From Anomaloglossus baeobatrachus (Eukaryota; Chordata; Amphibia; Anura; Aromobatidae): a stretch of 64,000 bases of DNA. Position 1 is the first letter of the stretch. Every line of letters begins with the position of its first letter. The notes under the pieces are model-generated. The model saw nothing but the letters and a program-made list of their open reading frames with translations. It had not been told where the DNA came from and did no database searches. A program made the position numbers and the translations under genes. The stretch lies in NCBI RefSeq assembly GCF_048569485.1, contig NC_134353.1:68960730-69024729 (forward strand), read 5' to 3'. Below are positions 9,719-20,352 of this stretch, in pieces.

Positions 9719-12700
9719 GTGGTCCCTTGTCCTTTGGCCTCCAATGTTCACCGTCCCAATAGACTACCAACACATGGCGGACCCCGTGTGAATGTGCCTC
9801 CTACTACTCCTGCCTCCTCTTTGGGAGTACGACGTGGAGAAAGACTCATAGAACGCAGATGTTATGGATGTGGGCAGCCTGGTCATCTCCAAGCTCACTG
9901 TCCAGGTGCTCAGAGGCAAAACAGTTACAGACCCCCTTTGCCTGTTCATTATCTACAGACACCCTCAACAGGAGAAGAGCTGGATTCATTCCCTGATGAT
10001 TTGCCAAGTGACTCTGATATGTTGACTTCCCTACCAGGAGTCTATGGGGTGCGAGCCACAGCCGCCCGTTCTTCTGATCTTCAGCATAAACATCTACAGG
10101 AGGTTGTGCTGGATGGCCAAAAAGTTGTTGGCTTTCGTGACACTGGGGCTTTTCTCACCATCGCAGATCCCCGAGTAATTCAACCAGAAGCAGTGCAAAA
10201 GGGACCAGGAATTACTATTGAATTGGCTGGAGGTACTCAGAGATATATTCCAAGAGCGAGTGTGACCCTGGATTATGGCTTTGGAGCAAAACAATGCACG
10301 ATTGGTGTGATGAGCGGCCTTCCTGCAGACATTCTTCTAGGGAATGATGTGGGGAATCTTCAATGCCACTTTGTCGGCGCGATAACCAGAAGTCAAGCAA
10401 AGAGAGCATCAGACGTGGACGTGTTCAACCCATCAATGGAACTGAGGCCACCCGAACTGCCTTCACAGCCGGTGAGTGATTCTTCTTGTGGGTCTCATAT
10501 GAATGTCACTTGGGATAAAGTTCAGTTTAGACAAGAGGTAGAGACTGACCCCACCCTGGCTAGCTTTAGAGCTCGGGCTGAAGTAGGGCAGTTAGGAGAA
10601 AATGGGGAAAAAATTATCAGAGAAAATGGACTCCTATATCGAGTTACCAACGCTGACTCCTTAGATAAGCCCTGGACTTATAGCAAACAGCTGATTGTTC
10701 CTCAGAAATACAGAATTTTCCTATTACACCTTGCTCATGACATTCCTACTGCTGGCCATCAAGGGAAAACCCGCACCGAGAGACGATTGACTCAAATTTT
10801 TTATTGGCCTGGAATTTCTCAAGCAGTGGCGCATTTCTGCCGATCCTGCGACATATGTCAGCGTAGAGGGCGACCCGGAGATCACCCAAAGGCACCCTTG
10901 CAACCACTCCCTATAATAGAAGAACCCTTTCAAAGAGTAGCTGTCGATCTCATTGGACCACTGGCTAAACCAAGTAAATCTGGAAAGCAGTACATTCTCA
11001 CTGTTGTGGACTATGCCACCCGATATCCAGAAGCCGTGGCCTTGTCAAGTATTTCTGCAGCCAAGGTGGCCGAGGCCCTTGTTACCATTTTCACCCGAGT
11101 AGGATTCCCCAGTGAAATCTTATCGGACCAAGGCTCCCAGTTTATGTCAGAGTTGGTGCAGTGTCTGTGGCGCACCTGTGGAGTACGGGCAATTCGAACT
11201 ACAGCATACCATCCTCAAACCAATGGACTTTGTGAACGGTTTAATCAAACACTGAAAATTATGCTAAGGGCCTTCACTGACAGTGATTCCGACTGGGAGA
11301 AGTACCTACCCCATCTCCTGTTCGCCTACCGGGAAGTTCCCCAGGAGTCCACTGGGTTTTCCCCCTTTGAACTACTCTATGGAAGAAAGGTCAGAGGACC
11401 CTTAACTCTGCTAAAGGAATATTGGGAGGGGCAAGTTGAAGATACAGGAACCCCTGTTGTTCCATATGTCCTCAAGCTTCGGGAAACCCTGGCTCAACTT
11501 GCTAGTTTGGCTCAGGATCATGTACGGATGGCTCAAACCAGACAGAAGACATGGTATGACCGCAAAGCACGCTATCGAGAATTTGTAGAGGGACAACAAG
11601 TCTTAATGATTGTTCCCCATCGGCAAAATAAACTCCAGACAACATGGGAGGGTCCCTTCCGGGTTCTCAGAAAACTAAACGACACCAATTACCTTCTTGC
11701 TCTAGATGATCAGGGTCTAAGACAAAGGACTGTCCATGCCAATATGATTAAGGAGTACCATGACCGAACATTACCTATGATAGCAAGCTGTCGGCTGGCT
11801 TCAGAAGATGGTCAGGAGGATGAGGACCCATTACCTGATTTTGTTGAAGCAGCCAGAGCCCCATCTACTGTGGAACAGGTTCCTCTGAGAGATCACTTAG
11901 ATTCCTTACAGAAAAAACAAATGCTGGGAGTGCTCCATCAGAGACAGGCTGCTTTCTCATCCCGACCAGGTCGAACCACAGTAACCCAACATCATGTGGA
12001 CACACAGGGCATCCGTCCCATACAACAGGCTCCCTACCGGGTACCAGAATCAGTTAGAAACACCATGCAGCATGAGCTGGAGGAGATGTTACAGCTTGGG
12101 GTGATTCAGGCCTCCCATAGTCCTTGGGCCTCTCCTGTTGTGTTAGTACCCAAGAAAGATGGGAGTACTCGATTTTGTGTGGACTACAGACGACTAAATG
12201 ACCATACCATCAGTGATGCTTACCCAATGCCCCGCATTGATGAACTTCTAGACCGGCTAGCTGGGGCACGATACGTCACCACATTGGATCTCAGTAAGGG
12301 ATACTGGCAAATTCCCCTGACGGAGGAAGGTAGAGAAAAGTCGGCTTTTATAACCCCCTTTGGTCTGTATGAATTTCTAAACATGCCTTTCGGAATGAAA
12401 AACGCCCCTGCAACCTTTCAGAGAATGGTGGACCAGATCCTCCGGGGATGTGGCGACTTCGCTTGTGCCTACCTGGATGATATCGCCATCTTCAGCCACA
12501 CATGGAAGGAACATCTGAATCAAGTAGCTGTTGTTCTTGACCGGATTCTCACAGCAGGCCTAACTATTCGACCTGATAAATGCCAATTGGGGATGGGTGA
12601 AGTCCAATATCTAGGGCATCGAGTAGGAGGAGGGAAGTTACGTCCTGAACCTGCCAAAATCCAGGCTATTAGAGACTGGCCTGTACCCCAAACCAAGAAA

Positions 12701-13282
12701 CAAGTTATGGCTTTTTTGGGCACTGCCAGTTATTACCGAAAATTTGTTTCTCATTTCAGCAGTGTGGCCAAGCCCCTTACAGACCTCACGAAGAAAACGA
12801 TGCCCCGGCTGGTGATCTGGACTCCAGCCTGTGATGAGGCTTTTAACCGGCTGAAGGACGCCTTGGTCTGCGACCCTGTTCTTGCTGCTCCAGACTATAA
12901 GAGGAGATTCATTGTGCAGACGGATGCCTCTGCTTATGGACTGGGAGCTGTCCTCAGCCAGGTGAATGCAGCCGGGGAGGAGCACCCCATTGCCTACCTC
13001 AGCAGGAAACTGCTGGACCGAGAAGTGGCCTATGCAACTGTTGAAAAAGAATGTCTGGCTGTAGTGTGGGCCCTTAGGAAACTACGGCCGTATCTGTATG
13101 GGCGAGAATTCACTGTGGTTACTGATCACAATCCCCTCACCTGGCTGAACAGAGTCTCTGGGGACAATGGACGCTTATTACGATGGAGCCTGGCTCTTCA
13201 ACCCTATAACTTTACCATACAATATAGAAGGGGCAGCCAACACCAAAATGCAGACGGATTGTCCAGGCAAGAAGAGCCCTGA
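9719..13282 (+). CDS. Pol polyprotein, order protease-integrase-RT-RNase H
   Basis: One uninterrupted frame of about 1,187 codons with no ATG at its head, as expected for a gag-pol downstream frame. Domains in order: zinc knuckle CYGCGQPGHLQAHC (about residue 50); aspartic protease with DTGA (about 140); integrase zinc site (H...H...CRSCDIC, about 340-385) and core with VDLIGP, DQGSQF and HPQTNGLCERFN (about 405-520); reverse transcriptase with CVDYRRLN and YLDD (about 830-930); RNase H starting QTDASAYGLGAVLS (about 1070) through to DHNPLTWL. The integrase-first order is visible in one frame, so it is not an assembly artefact. The family assignment (Gmr1) rests on this order plus gypsy-type RT and integrase. 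Confidence 0.93.
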   Translation: MVPCPLASNVHRPNRLPTHGGPRVNVPPTTPASSLGVRRGERLIERRCYGCGQPGHLQAHCPGAQRQNSYRPPLPVHYLQTPSTGEELDSFPDDLPSDSDMLTSLPGVYGVRATAARSSDLQHKHLQEVVLDGQKVVGFRDTGAFLTIADPRVIQPEAVQKGPGITIELAGGTQRYIPRASVTLDYGFGAKQCTIGVMSGLPADILLGNDVGNLQCHFVGAITRSQAKRASDVDVFNPSMELRPPELPSQPVSDSSCGSHMNVTWDKVQFRQEVETDPTLASFRARAEVGQLGENGEKIIRENGLLYRVTNADSLDKPWTYSKQLIVPQKYRIFLLHLAHDIPTAGHQGKTRTERRLTQIFYWPGISQAVAHFCRSCDICQRRGRPGDHPKAPLQPLPIIEEPFQRVAVDLIGPLAKPSKSGKQYILTVVDYATRYPEAVALSSISAAKVAEALVTIFTRVGFPSEILSDQGSQFMSELVQCLWRTCGVRAIRTTAYHPQTNGLCERFNQTLKIMLRAFTDSDSDWEKYLPHLLFAYREVPQESTGFSPFELLYGRKVRGPLTLLKEYWEGQVEDTGTPVVPYVLKLRETLAQLASLAQDHVRMAQTRQKTWYDRKARYREFVEGQQVLMIVPHRQNKLQTTWEGPFRVLRKLNDTNYLLALDDQGLRQRTVHANMIKEYHDRTLPMIASCRLASEDGQEDEDPLPDFVEAARAPSTVEQVPLRDHLDSLQKKQMLGVLHQRQAAFSSRPGRTTVTQHHVDTQGIRPIQQAPYRVPESVRNTMQHELEEMLQLGVIQASHSPWASPVVLVPKKDGSTRFCVDYRRLNDHTISDAYPMPRIDELLDRLAGARYVTTLDLSKGYWQIPLTEEGREKSAFITPFGLYEFLNMPFGMKNAPATFQRMVDQILRGCGDFACAYLDDIAIFSHTWKEHLNQVAVVLDRILTAGLTIRPDKCQLGMGEVQYLGHRVGGGKLRPEPAKIQAIRDWPVPQTKKQVMAFLGTASYYRKFVSHFSSVAKPLTDLTKKTMPRLVIWTPACDEAFNRLKDALVCDPVLAAPDYKRRFIVQTDASAYGLGAVLSQVNAAGEEHPIAYLSRKLLDREVAYATVEKECLAVVWALRKLRPYLYGREFTVVTDHNPLTWLNRVSGDNGRLLRWSLALQPYNFTIQYRRGSQHQNADGLSRQEEP

Positions 13283-13366
13283 GTCAGGTCCACCATGTTT
13301 ACGTGTACTTAAACAAGTGACCTGTTGAGGTCACTAGTCCGTACACCAATTGAGGGGGGAAGGGGT

Positions 13367-13847
13367 TGTAACATTATATCCCCCCAGCCTGTATCATATT
13401 GCAATCAGGCTTCAGCCGTAGCTATTGTCCTTGATTTGGGGGGGTTGCATATATATTGTTCTCCTCTGCAGGGGGCTTGCCTAGTACATAATCTCTGGAG
13501 ACTGTGTCTAGGAACCCTTTTCTAGCTAGTAGCTACAAGTAGCAAATGTTAAGGGGGTGGATTTAAGGAGGGGTGGGAGATTCAGCCCCATGTTTTAGTT
13601 TTTAGTGATGCTTTGTTGAGTGAAGGGTGAGGACCTGTGCTAAGGCCAGCTCCTTATCGCCCGTACATGGACGATTGGACTTTGAGGACTTTTGCATTCT
13701 CCTTGGCGCCCCCGGACCTATTTCCTTTGTGTGGACTCTAAAGAACCATTTTAATATTGGATGTTTTACGCTCCCTGCCTCATTAAATCTTCTTGGATTG
13801 TTCCTTGGCCTGTCGTCCCTTACTGCTCTGTCGCATACCCCGTAACA
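13367..13847 (+). repeat. 3' LTR of the Gmr1-like element
   Basis: Direct repeat of 8231-8711, same length, preceded by the polypurine tract at 13352-13365 and followed by a run of C that matches the C-run before the 5' LTR. Confidence 0.9.
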
Positions 13848-14305
13848 CCCCCCCCCCCAAAATCAAATGTGCAAATTGAGTTTTTGGTTGGCTTTTTATC
13901 CTAAGTCATATTACAAGGCTAATTATAGTGTCAATATTGACCTTTAGGATTGCTACTTATAATAGGTGGCACTAGAGACCCGTCATCTTCTTCTCTGGAG
14001 ACAATATGCCCTTCTTCTGTACACTTTAGTTCTCTGAATGTTTCTCCAGTTTTCCATAAAATAGTGATGACTGTACAAGACTAGGTAAAATGGATGTTGA
14101 TGCTGAATATAAAACATGGAACACCTTAATGCACACTACACATGCAGATATTGGTCAGTAACTTAATTGTCTCCCTCCATTCCTATAAGTACAGACCTTA
14201 TGATAATTCCTAAAGCAGGTCCGTCATGCCTACTATGAACATGGGTTTCTCCAGGTTTTTGGCAAGGCAATTAGGATACCCTCAATAAAATGTGATCCCC
14301 TGACA
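13848..14305. other. Unassigned spacer
   Basis: About 450 bases with no recognisable gene or repeat end. It is the continuation of the sequence interrupted by the Gmr1-like insertion: TCCTAAGTCAT near 13900 has an inverted partner ATGACTTAGGA near 8045. Confidence 0.45.
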
Positions 14306-14309
14306 TTAT

Positions 14310-14867
14310 TACAATGTTTTTCCAAAAATAACCCCTCCCTCAAAAATAAGCCCTAGCAGGAATTTTCAGCATTTTTGGAGTAAGGTTAAATATAAGCCCT
14401 ACCCTGAAAATAAGCCCTAGTCGCGGTTCAGTAATGATTCGAAGTGTCCATGCAGCAAAAAGAATTAAAGAATACTACAGGACACTTCATTATAGAAAGT
14501 GTGCACCCCCAAAATAAGAAAGAGAGAATACCTCGCATTCGTACTCACCAGACGCTGAACGAGAGGACTTGCAATGGAATGCGCACCCACACACGTCACA
14601 TCGCGCACTCACACACATCAGATCACGCACCCACACACATCAGACAGCACACCCACACTCCTCTGAGCGCGCACCCACACACATCAGATCACACACCCAC
14701 ACACATCTGATTGCGCACCTATACACATCAGATCGCACACCCACACACATCAGATTGTGCACCCACACTCATCTGATCGTGCACCCACACACATCAAATC
14801 ACGCACCCACTCACATCAGATCACATACACACACACATCAGATCACACAGACAATTACACATCAGAT

Positions 14868-14904
<37 letters not shown>

Positions 14905-15360
14905 CACATCGGGCGATACCGTTTGCTTCTGGCTGGCACAGAATCCTGGGCAGCAGTGCGGTGGACTGCATAGAGGACCTTCGGTCGAATGTATCGATGC
15001 TTTTCACTGCTGAGTGCTCCATGTGCTCCACTGCACTACATCCTCACTTCCACTGCTGGTCAGAACCAATCTATATCGCTGGATGTGGGGAGTGAGTGTG
15101 TTATCTGATATGTGTGCGATCTGATGTGTGATTGTGTGTGCAGTCTGATGTATGTGAGTGTCGGCCAGGAGGACCTGGGAGCCAAGCAGACGTCCGGTAA
15201 GTATGATTCTCCTGGGAAAGGGGGTCTTCTTTTTTTGGGGGGTAAACGTACCCCCAAACGTGTTTCCCAAAGAATAAGCCCTACCTGAAAATAAGCCCTC
15301 GTGCTTTTTTTGGGGCAAAAAAAAGTATAAGACAGCGTCTTATTTTTTGGAAAATCACAG
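14310..15360. mobile_element. MITE-like element with AAAATAAGCCCT ends and an internal minisatellite
   Basis: The left end reads TTTTTCCAAAAATAA and the right end, in complement, GATTTTCCAAAAAATAAGAC, so the termini are inverted repeats. AAATAAGCCCT is repeated several times inside both ends. Between them is a 22-bp minisatellite (about 14590-14870, unit close to CACCCACACACATCAGATCR) ending in a (CA)n run at 14870-14901. Short stretches of its complement (ATCTGATGTGTG) lie at 15100-15160, so the core is partly fold-back. Open frames here are repeat artefacts. I could not fix a target duplication. Confidence 0.6.
14590..14900. repeat. 22-bp minisatellite plus (CA)n
   Basis: At least ten imperfect units built on CACCCACACACATCAGATC, grading into a pure CA run. 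The Thr-His-rich open frames on the plus strand are by-products. Confidence 0.85.
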
Positions 15361-15702
15361 TAAGTATAAATCTCTTTGGAATGTTCCTACTTTGGAGGGT
15401 ATTACACTATGGCCCATGAAAATAGCATGCTATGGTTCAGAACGACAGTTCAAAATACGTAATCAAGCTTTTGTGGAAGATGTTTTTATGTTCTGATTGG
15501 TCAGATAAAACTCTTCCATTTCCAAGATCCTTCTGAGTGTTGGTTTCATTTCTTTCATCCACAAGTAAAGTAAAGAATAAGTATAATCTGTGATAGAATG
15601 AAGGGTTTGGTGTGATGTGCTGCAAGAAGTAATTAACTTGTAGGTCCAGATGATCTCGGCTGACACACTTGCGTAATATAGAAAATTACAATCTGACCCT
15701 AC
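15361..15702. other. Unassigned spacer
   Basis: About 340 bases between the MITE-like element and the gypsy-like fossil. I see no gene, tandem repeat or terminal repeat. Confidence 0.4.
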
Positions 15703-16139
15703 TGTGGAGACACAGGGGTCAGTGGGTGCTCTCATCCGCAGGCCCGGCCGCCTTTAGAAAGACAGCATGACCCAGGGCTCATCCCAACTGAACACCCGAC
15801 CTCCTTAACCGTGGGCGGAACACTACTCAGACAACACAGGGTGAGGGAATCACAATATTAAGACTTTATTGGATCCCCAAACAATTAACGGCACATAGCA
15901 CATAACCAGCAAAACACACAAATGTAACAGGCAACAGTTTCTCACCCTTCCGCTGGCTCACCAGGGATTAGAATATCCATGCCTCAGAGCTTCCAGGGTT
16001 ACTTACTCCAATCTAGCAGCACCCCGCTTTTGGCGGGCACCCACTGAGAATGGAATAAAGGCAGATTTAGGAAGCTGGCTGAGGTCTGCAAAGTCTGTAC
16101 TCCGGTGACTGTATTGGCCCAAGCTGGATTCCTTCCTTA

Positions 16140-16304
16140 AGGCCACTTTACACACACAGATAAATCTTTGGCAGATCTGAGGTTGCAGTGAAATCATGGA
16201 CATATTGTTCCATTTGTACACAGCCACAACCTGGCACTGATTGTCCACAATTTCACTGCAACCACAGATCTGCCGCAGATTTATCTGTGTGTGTAAAGTG
16301 GCCT
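16140..16304. mobile_element. Short palindromic MITE, Harbinger-type
   Basis: Nearly a perfect fold-back: AGGCCACTTTACACACACAG at one end and its complement at the other, flanked by TTA (16137-16139, 16305-16307). 165 bp, inside the LTR of the gypsy-like fossil. Its outer bases (AGGCNACTTTACACAC) match the right end of the MITE at 4037. Confidence 0.8.
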
Positions 16305-16609
16305 TTAGGTAGTCCTTGGTATCACAGCCGAATCCTTGCATTCGATGCTGAAGTCTATGTAGTATTATAATCCAGGTTCGGTTATGGCTTGCCAATCAGA
16401 TCCGCAGATCCTAGATTGGTAGCATGTAACAAGAGTCTCTCTGGGCAATGGCCAGTCCTCCTTCTTATACCCCCAAGCTCTTCATTCAGACCATTTGGGG
16501 TCTTCATGATTGGTGGATAAGACTGGGCTCTTATTGGCTAGATTTCAAGCCGTGTACAGAATATCCCAGTAATAATGGTCAATGGCAGAGATGAGGGAGA
16601 GACAGCTAA

Positions 16610-17374
16610 GGGGTGCTTCACACACAGCGAGCTCGCTGCCGAGATCGCTGCTGAGTCACGCTTTTTGTGACGCAGCAGTGACCTCATTAGCGATCTCGCT
16701 GTGTGTGACACTGAGCAGCGATCTGGCCCCTGCTGTGAGATCGCTGCTCGTTACACACAGCCCTGGTTCGTTTTCTTCAAAGCCGCTCTCCCGCTGTGAC
16801 ACACAGATCGCTGTGTGTGACAGCGAGAGAGCGACAAATGAAGCGAGCAGGGAGCAGGAGCCAGCGTCTGACAGCTGAGGTAAGCTTGTAACCAAGATAA
16901 ACATCGGGTAACCAAGGTGGTTACCCGATATTTACCTTAGTTACCAGCCTCCGCAGCTCTCACGCTGACTGTGCTGCCGGCTCCGGCTCTCTGCACATGT
17001 AGCTGCTGTACACATCGGGTTAATTAACCCGATGTGTACAGCAGCTAGGAGAGCAAGGAGCCAGCGCTCAGTGTGCGCGGCTCCCTGCTCTCTGCACACA
17101 CAGCTAAGCGGTGTGCGCTGGTAACTAATGTAAACATCGGGTAACCATACCCGATGTTTACCTTAGTTACCAGTCTCCGCAGCTTCCAGACGGCGGCTCC
17201 GTGCAAGCGCAGCGTCGCTTGCACGTCGCTGCTGGCTGGGGGCTGTTCACTGGTCGCTGGTGAGATCTGCCTGTTTGACAGCTCACCAGCGACCATGTAG
17301 CGATGCAGCAGTGATCCTGACCAGGTCAGATCGCTGGTCGGATCGCTGCTGCATCGCTAAGTGTGAAGGTACCC
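16610..17374. mobile_element. MITE, Harbinger-type (CAGCGATC family)
   Basis: Ends GGGGTGCTTCACACACAGCG and (complement) GGGTACCTTCACACTTAGCG, with a TAA duplication (16607-16609, 17375-17377). The interior is a chain of shorter inverted repeats such as ACATCGGGTAACCA...TGGTTACCCGAT and CGGGTTAATTAACCCG. Non-coding. Confidence 0.85.
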
Positions 17375-17850
17375 TAAGTTAAATCGCATCCAGCAAACAC
17401 ATCGTAATACAATGGATGTCTGGCCTTCAGTGGCCAAAACAATTACATGAGTCAACAAAAACGTCAATACTAAACTCCCAAGAGTCTTGTAGAACAATGA
17501 GGGATTATTCCCCATCTATAAACAAACTGTCTTCATGTCTGGCTGAATTTTAAGAAAGTTAACCCATGCTAGGCACTGACAGAGTCCATGTCATCACATT
17601 CCTCCCCCTTCTTAATATTAGCCAGACAGGATGGGCTTCCGATCATCCTTCTCCTCTTGATGTCATTGTCCTTTTTAATGTTGAGGTCAGCAACAGAGGC
17701 TCGCATCTATACACCTCCCCCTGATTACCTCCCCCTGGTTGAGCAGCCATATTTCGGACAAGCACTAAGGTGGGGTCCATGAGTTGGGCTTGCATACATT
17801 TTTTACTATCAATCTTCCCCCAGTAAATAGCCACAGTCTGGTTAGGCTTA

Positions 17851-18593
17851 AGCTGGTGTCACACACAGCGACAACGACGTCACTGCTACGTCACCATTTT
17901 CTGTGACGTTGCAGCGACGTCCCGTCGCTGTCGCTGTGTGTGACATCCAGCAACGACCTGGCCCCTGCTGTGAGGTCGCAGGTCATTGCTGAATGTCCAG
18001 CTTCATTTTTTGGTTGTCACTCTCCCGCTGTGACACACACATCGCTGTGTGTGACAGCGAGAGAGCGACGAAATGAAGCGAGCAGCGAGCAGGAGCCGGC
18101 GTCTGGCAGCTGCGGTAAGCTGTAACCAGCGTAAACATCGGGTAACCAAGGGAAGCCCTTTCCCTGGTTACCCGATATTTACCTTCGTTACCAGCCTCCG
18201 CCCTTGCTGCCAGTGCTGGCTCCTGCTCTGTGCACATGTGGCTGCAGTACGCATCGGGTAATTAACTCGATGTATACTGTAGCAAGGAGAGCAGGAAGCC
18301 AGCGCTAAGCAGTGTGCGCGGCTCCCTGCTCTCTGCTCTGTGCACATGTGGCTGCAGCACACATCGGGTAATTAACCCGATGTGTACTGTACCTAGGAGA
18401 GCAAGGAGCCAGCGCTAAGCGCGGCTCCCTGCTCTCTGCACATGTAGCACAGCGACGTTATGATCGCTGCTTCTGCTGTGTTTGACAGCTAAGCAGCGAT
18501 CATAACAGCGACTTACAAGGTCGCTGCTACGTCACAGAAAATGGTGACGTAACAGCGACGTCGTTGTCGCTGTCGCTTAGTGTGACCCCAGCT
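17851..18593. mobile_element. MITE, Harbinger-type (CGACGTC family)
   Basis: Ends AGCTGGTGTCACACACAGCG and (complement) AGCTGGGGTCACACTAAGCG, with a TTA duplication (17848-17850, 18594-18596). The interior shares the ACATCGGGTAACCA and CGGGTAATTAACYCG palindromes and the GAGCAGGAGCC block with the MITE at 16610, although the terminal motifs differ. Inserted in the protease-side region of the gypsy-like fossil. Confidence 0.85.
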
Positions 18594-19399
18594 TTACTCA
18601 TGGTTGTTGGCTCAGAAGTGGCTGATGGAGGCTGGGAATGTGAATTATCCTTGGAAAAGATGTTAGAGAGATCCACATCATGGTCCTGCTTGGCTTGGAA
18701 GTGGGTGAGGGCTGCTACAAACTGGCTGGATAGTCCTTGTCCTAGGTCATACTCCAAAATGACTGGTGTGAGCAAGTAATCCACAAGCCCCACTTCCACT
18801 TCCCTCTGGGTGGTATCCGAAACAACAGGCTTGGTGAGGCCATCCATGAACCCTACATCACCTTCCTCCTGGTTAGTCCCCGAAATAACAGGTGTGGGGA
18901 GGCTGTCCATAAGCGCAATATGGACCTTTTCTTGGTCAGACCCCAAAATAACAGGTGTGGGGATGCTGTTCATAAGCTCCACATCAGCCTTGCTCTGGTC
19001 AGTCTCCATAATGACAGGTATGGGGAGGCTGTTCACAAGTCCCACATCGATCGCTTCCTGGTTAGTCCCCAAAATACCAGGTGTGGGGAGGCTGTCCACA
19101 AGTCTCACATCAACCTCTGCCTGGTAATTTCCCAAAACAACTGGTGTGGGGACGCTGTCCATAAGCTCCACCTCGACCTCTCCCTGGTCGGTCCTTAGGT
19201 CCAACTGCACACATGCCAGAGGGATGTCCGAGCGCTGGCCCTCAGCCAGGGAGATGGATAATTGGGAATCTGGTAAATGGTCTTCTGGGGAAACAATAAC
19301 TGGGCTTACCAGGGTAATGGAGGAACCAGTGTCTCGTAGTTCCTGGCTCTGTATGTCACAGACCTTGTCCGGCTGAGCTGGCAGATGGGCTCCAATCAT
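18594..19399 (-). pseudogene. Protease-like part of the gypsy-like fossil with 63-bp repeats
   Basis: Minus-strand frame starting MIGAHLPAQPDKV. It contains RDTGSSITLVSP, the DTG active-site loop of a retroviral-type aspartic protease. After it comes a series of 21-residue repeats of the pattern (V/L)DSLPTPVILGTNQEEVDV, coded by a 63-bp tandem repeat at about 18840-19190 (six or so copies). Such a repeat array beside a protease is not a standard part of gypsy elements. Fossil. Confidence 0.7.
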
Positions 19400-19405
19400 A
19401 GGGCC

Positions 19406-19804
19406 TCAGTTTTGGAGACAATCTTTATCCATATGTCCAAGGCGCCCACATCTATAGCAGCGCCGTAGATTGGGCAAGTCACAGGCCCTGTTTGTAGACC
19501 TTTGTTTTCGTGCAGCTTCTGCTGGATAGCGGGACCATCCTTCTCGAGCGGCTGGTGTTCGCAGTACGGCAGCTGGAACCCCATAAACAAATTCCAGAAC
19601 ACAAGCCCTTTCTTCTCTTGAGGATTTAGGCCCCAATGCGGCCAATAACTCTGTGGCTCGGGCTATTTGGGACCAAGTTGACTCCCGATTGTCACTAGAT
19701 CCATGATGTGGCACATAGTTTAAATCCTCTGGGTCAATATCGGCGGGATCCTCATCGTCCTCTGCATCATTCTGGGCATCCCAACGGACTAGTTTCCGGA
19801 TCAA
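19406..19804 (-). pseudogene. Gag C-terminal part of the gypsy-like fossil
   Basis: Minus-strand frame with an acidic segment and then CYRCGRLGHMDKDC, a CCHC zinc knuckle of nucleocapsid type, close to its end. Directly upstream of the protease-like part, as in a normal gag-pro layout. Fossil. Confidence 0.8.
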
Positions 19805-20352
19805 GTCTGACCGAGTGTCAGCGTTCCTTTAGTCAATTTATTGCATCTGGCACAGAACCTGTATCATCAATTTACTGCTGCGGTCGTAACTCCTCTCCGT
19901 TCGTTGTCCCATGGCTGAGCTGGTGGGGTTGGACATAGCAGCGTCCGAAACCTGAATGTCTCCCCTATGGCCTGCTGGGTATGCTTATGTATCTCCCTGG
20001 TTGTTGAGCCCTGGACGGTGTCCGAGAGCACCAGTCTTCTGCAGCTCCCCTGGATAAACCAGGCTGAGTATTATCCCACTGCTGCCACCAATAGTGGAGA
20101 CACAGGGGTCAGTGGGTGCTCTTGTCCGCTGGCCCGGCTGCCTTTAGAAAGACAGCATGACCCAGGGCTCATCCCAACTGAACACCCGACCTCCTTAACC
20201 GTGGGCGGAACACTACTCAGACAACACAGGGTGAGGGAATCACAATATTAAGACTTTATTGGATCCCCAAACAATTAACAGCACATAGCACATAACCAGC
20301 AAAACACACAAATGTAACAGGCAACAGTTTCTCACCCTTCCGCTGGCTCACC

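Larger units (their letters stand above)
8231..13847 (+). mobile_element. Gmr1-like Ty3/gypsy LTR retrotransposon
   Basis: Two 481-bp direct repeats (8231-8711 and 13367-13847) bound a gag frame and a pol frame. Each LTR starts TGTAACATT and ends in CA, and the flanks are C-runs, so the duplication is 4-5 C. A primer-binding site, TGGTGGCAGCAGCGGGAT, follows the 5' LTR and is close to the complement of a tRNA-Leu 3' end. A purine tract (GAGGGGGGAAGGGG) precedes the 3' LTR. Pol order is protease, integrase, reverse transcriptase, RNase H, which is the order described for Gmr1 elements and opposite to ordinary Ty3/gypsy. The LTRs are about 99% identical by eye, so the insertion is young. It looks whole or nearly so. 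Confidence 0.93.
15703..20352 (-). mobile_element. Gypsy-like LTR fossil, minus strand
   Basis: Matching direct repeats at 15703-15962 and 20094-20352 mark the LTRs. The 3' LTR (minus sense) runs 17598 to 15703, TGTGATGAC...CTCCACA, and is preceded by the purine tract AAGAAGGGGGAGGAA. It has been enlarged by two nested MITEs. Next to the 5' LTR the minus strand reads TTGGTGGCAGCAGTGGGAT, a primer-binding site 17/18 like the complement of a tRNA-Leu end. Recognisable parts are Gag with a zinc knuckle (19804-19406) and a protease-like frame (19399-18594). No RT, RNase H or integrase is recognisable in the interval. Broken, with several breaks; clearly older than the Gmr1-like copy. Confidence 0.8.

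Noticed and set aside
14444-14973. His/Thr-rich frames of 88-134 codons
   Set aside because: They follow the 22-bp minisatellite and (CA)n run in a MITE-like element.
18527-18593. C-terminal extension of the protease-side frame
   Set aside because: These bases belong to the end of the Harbinger MITE at 17851-18593, not to the retroelement.
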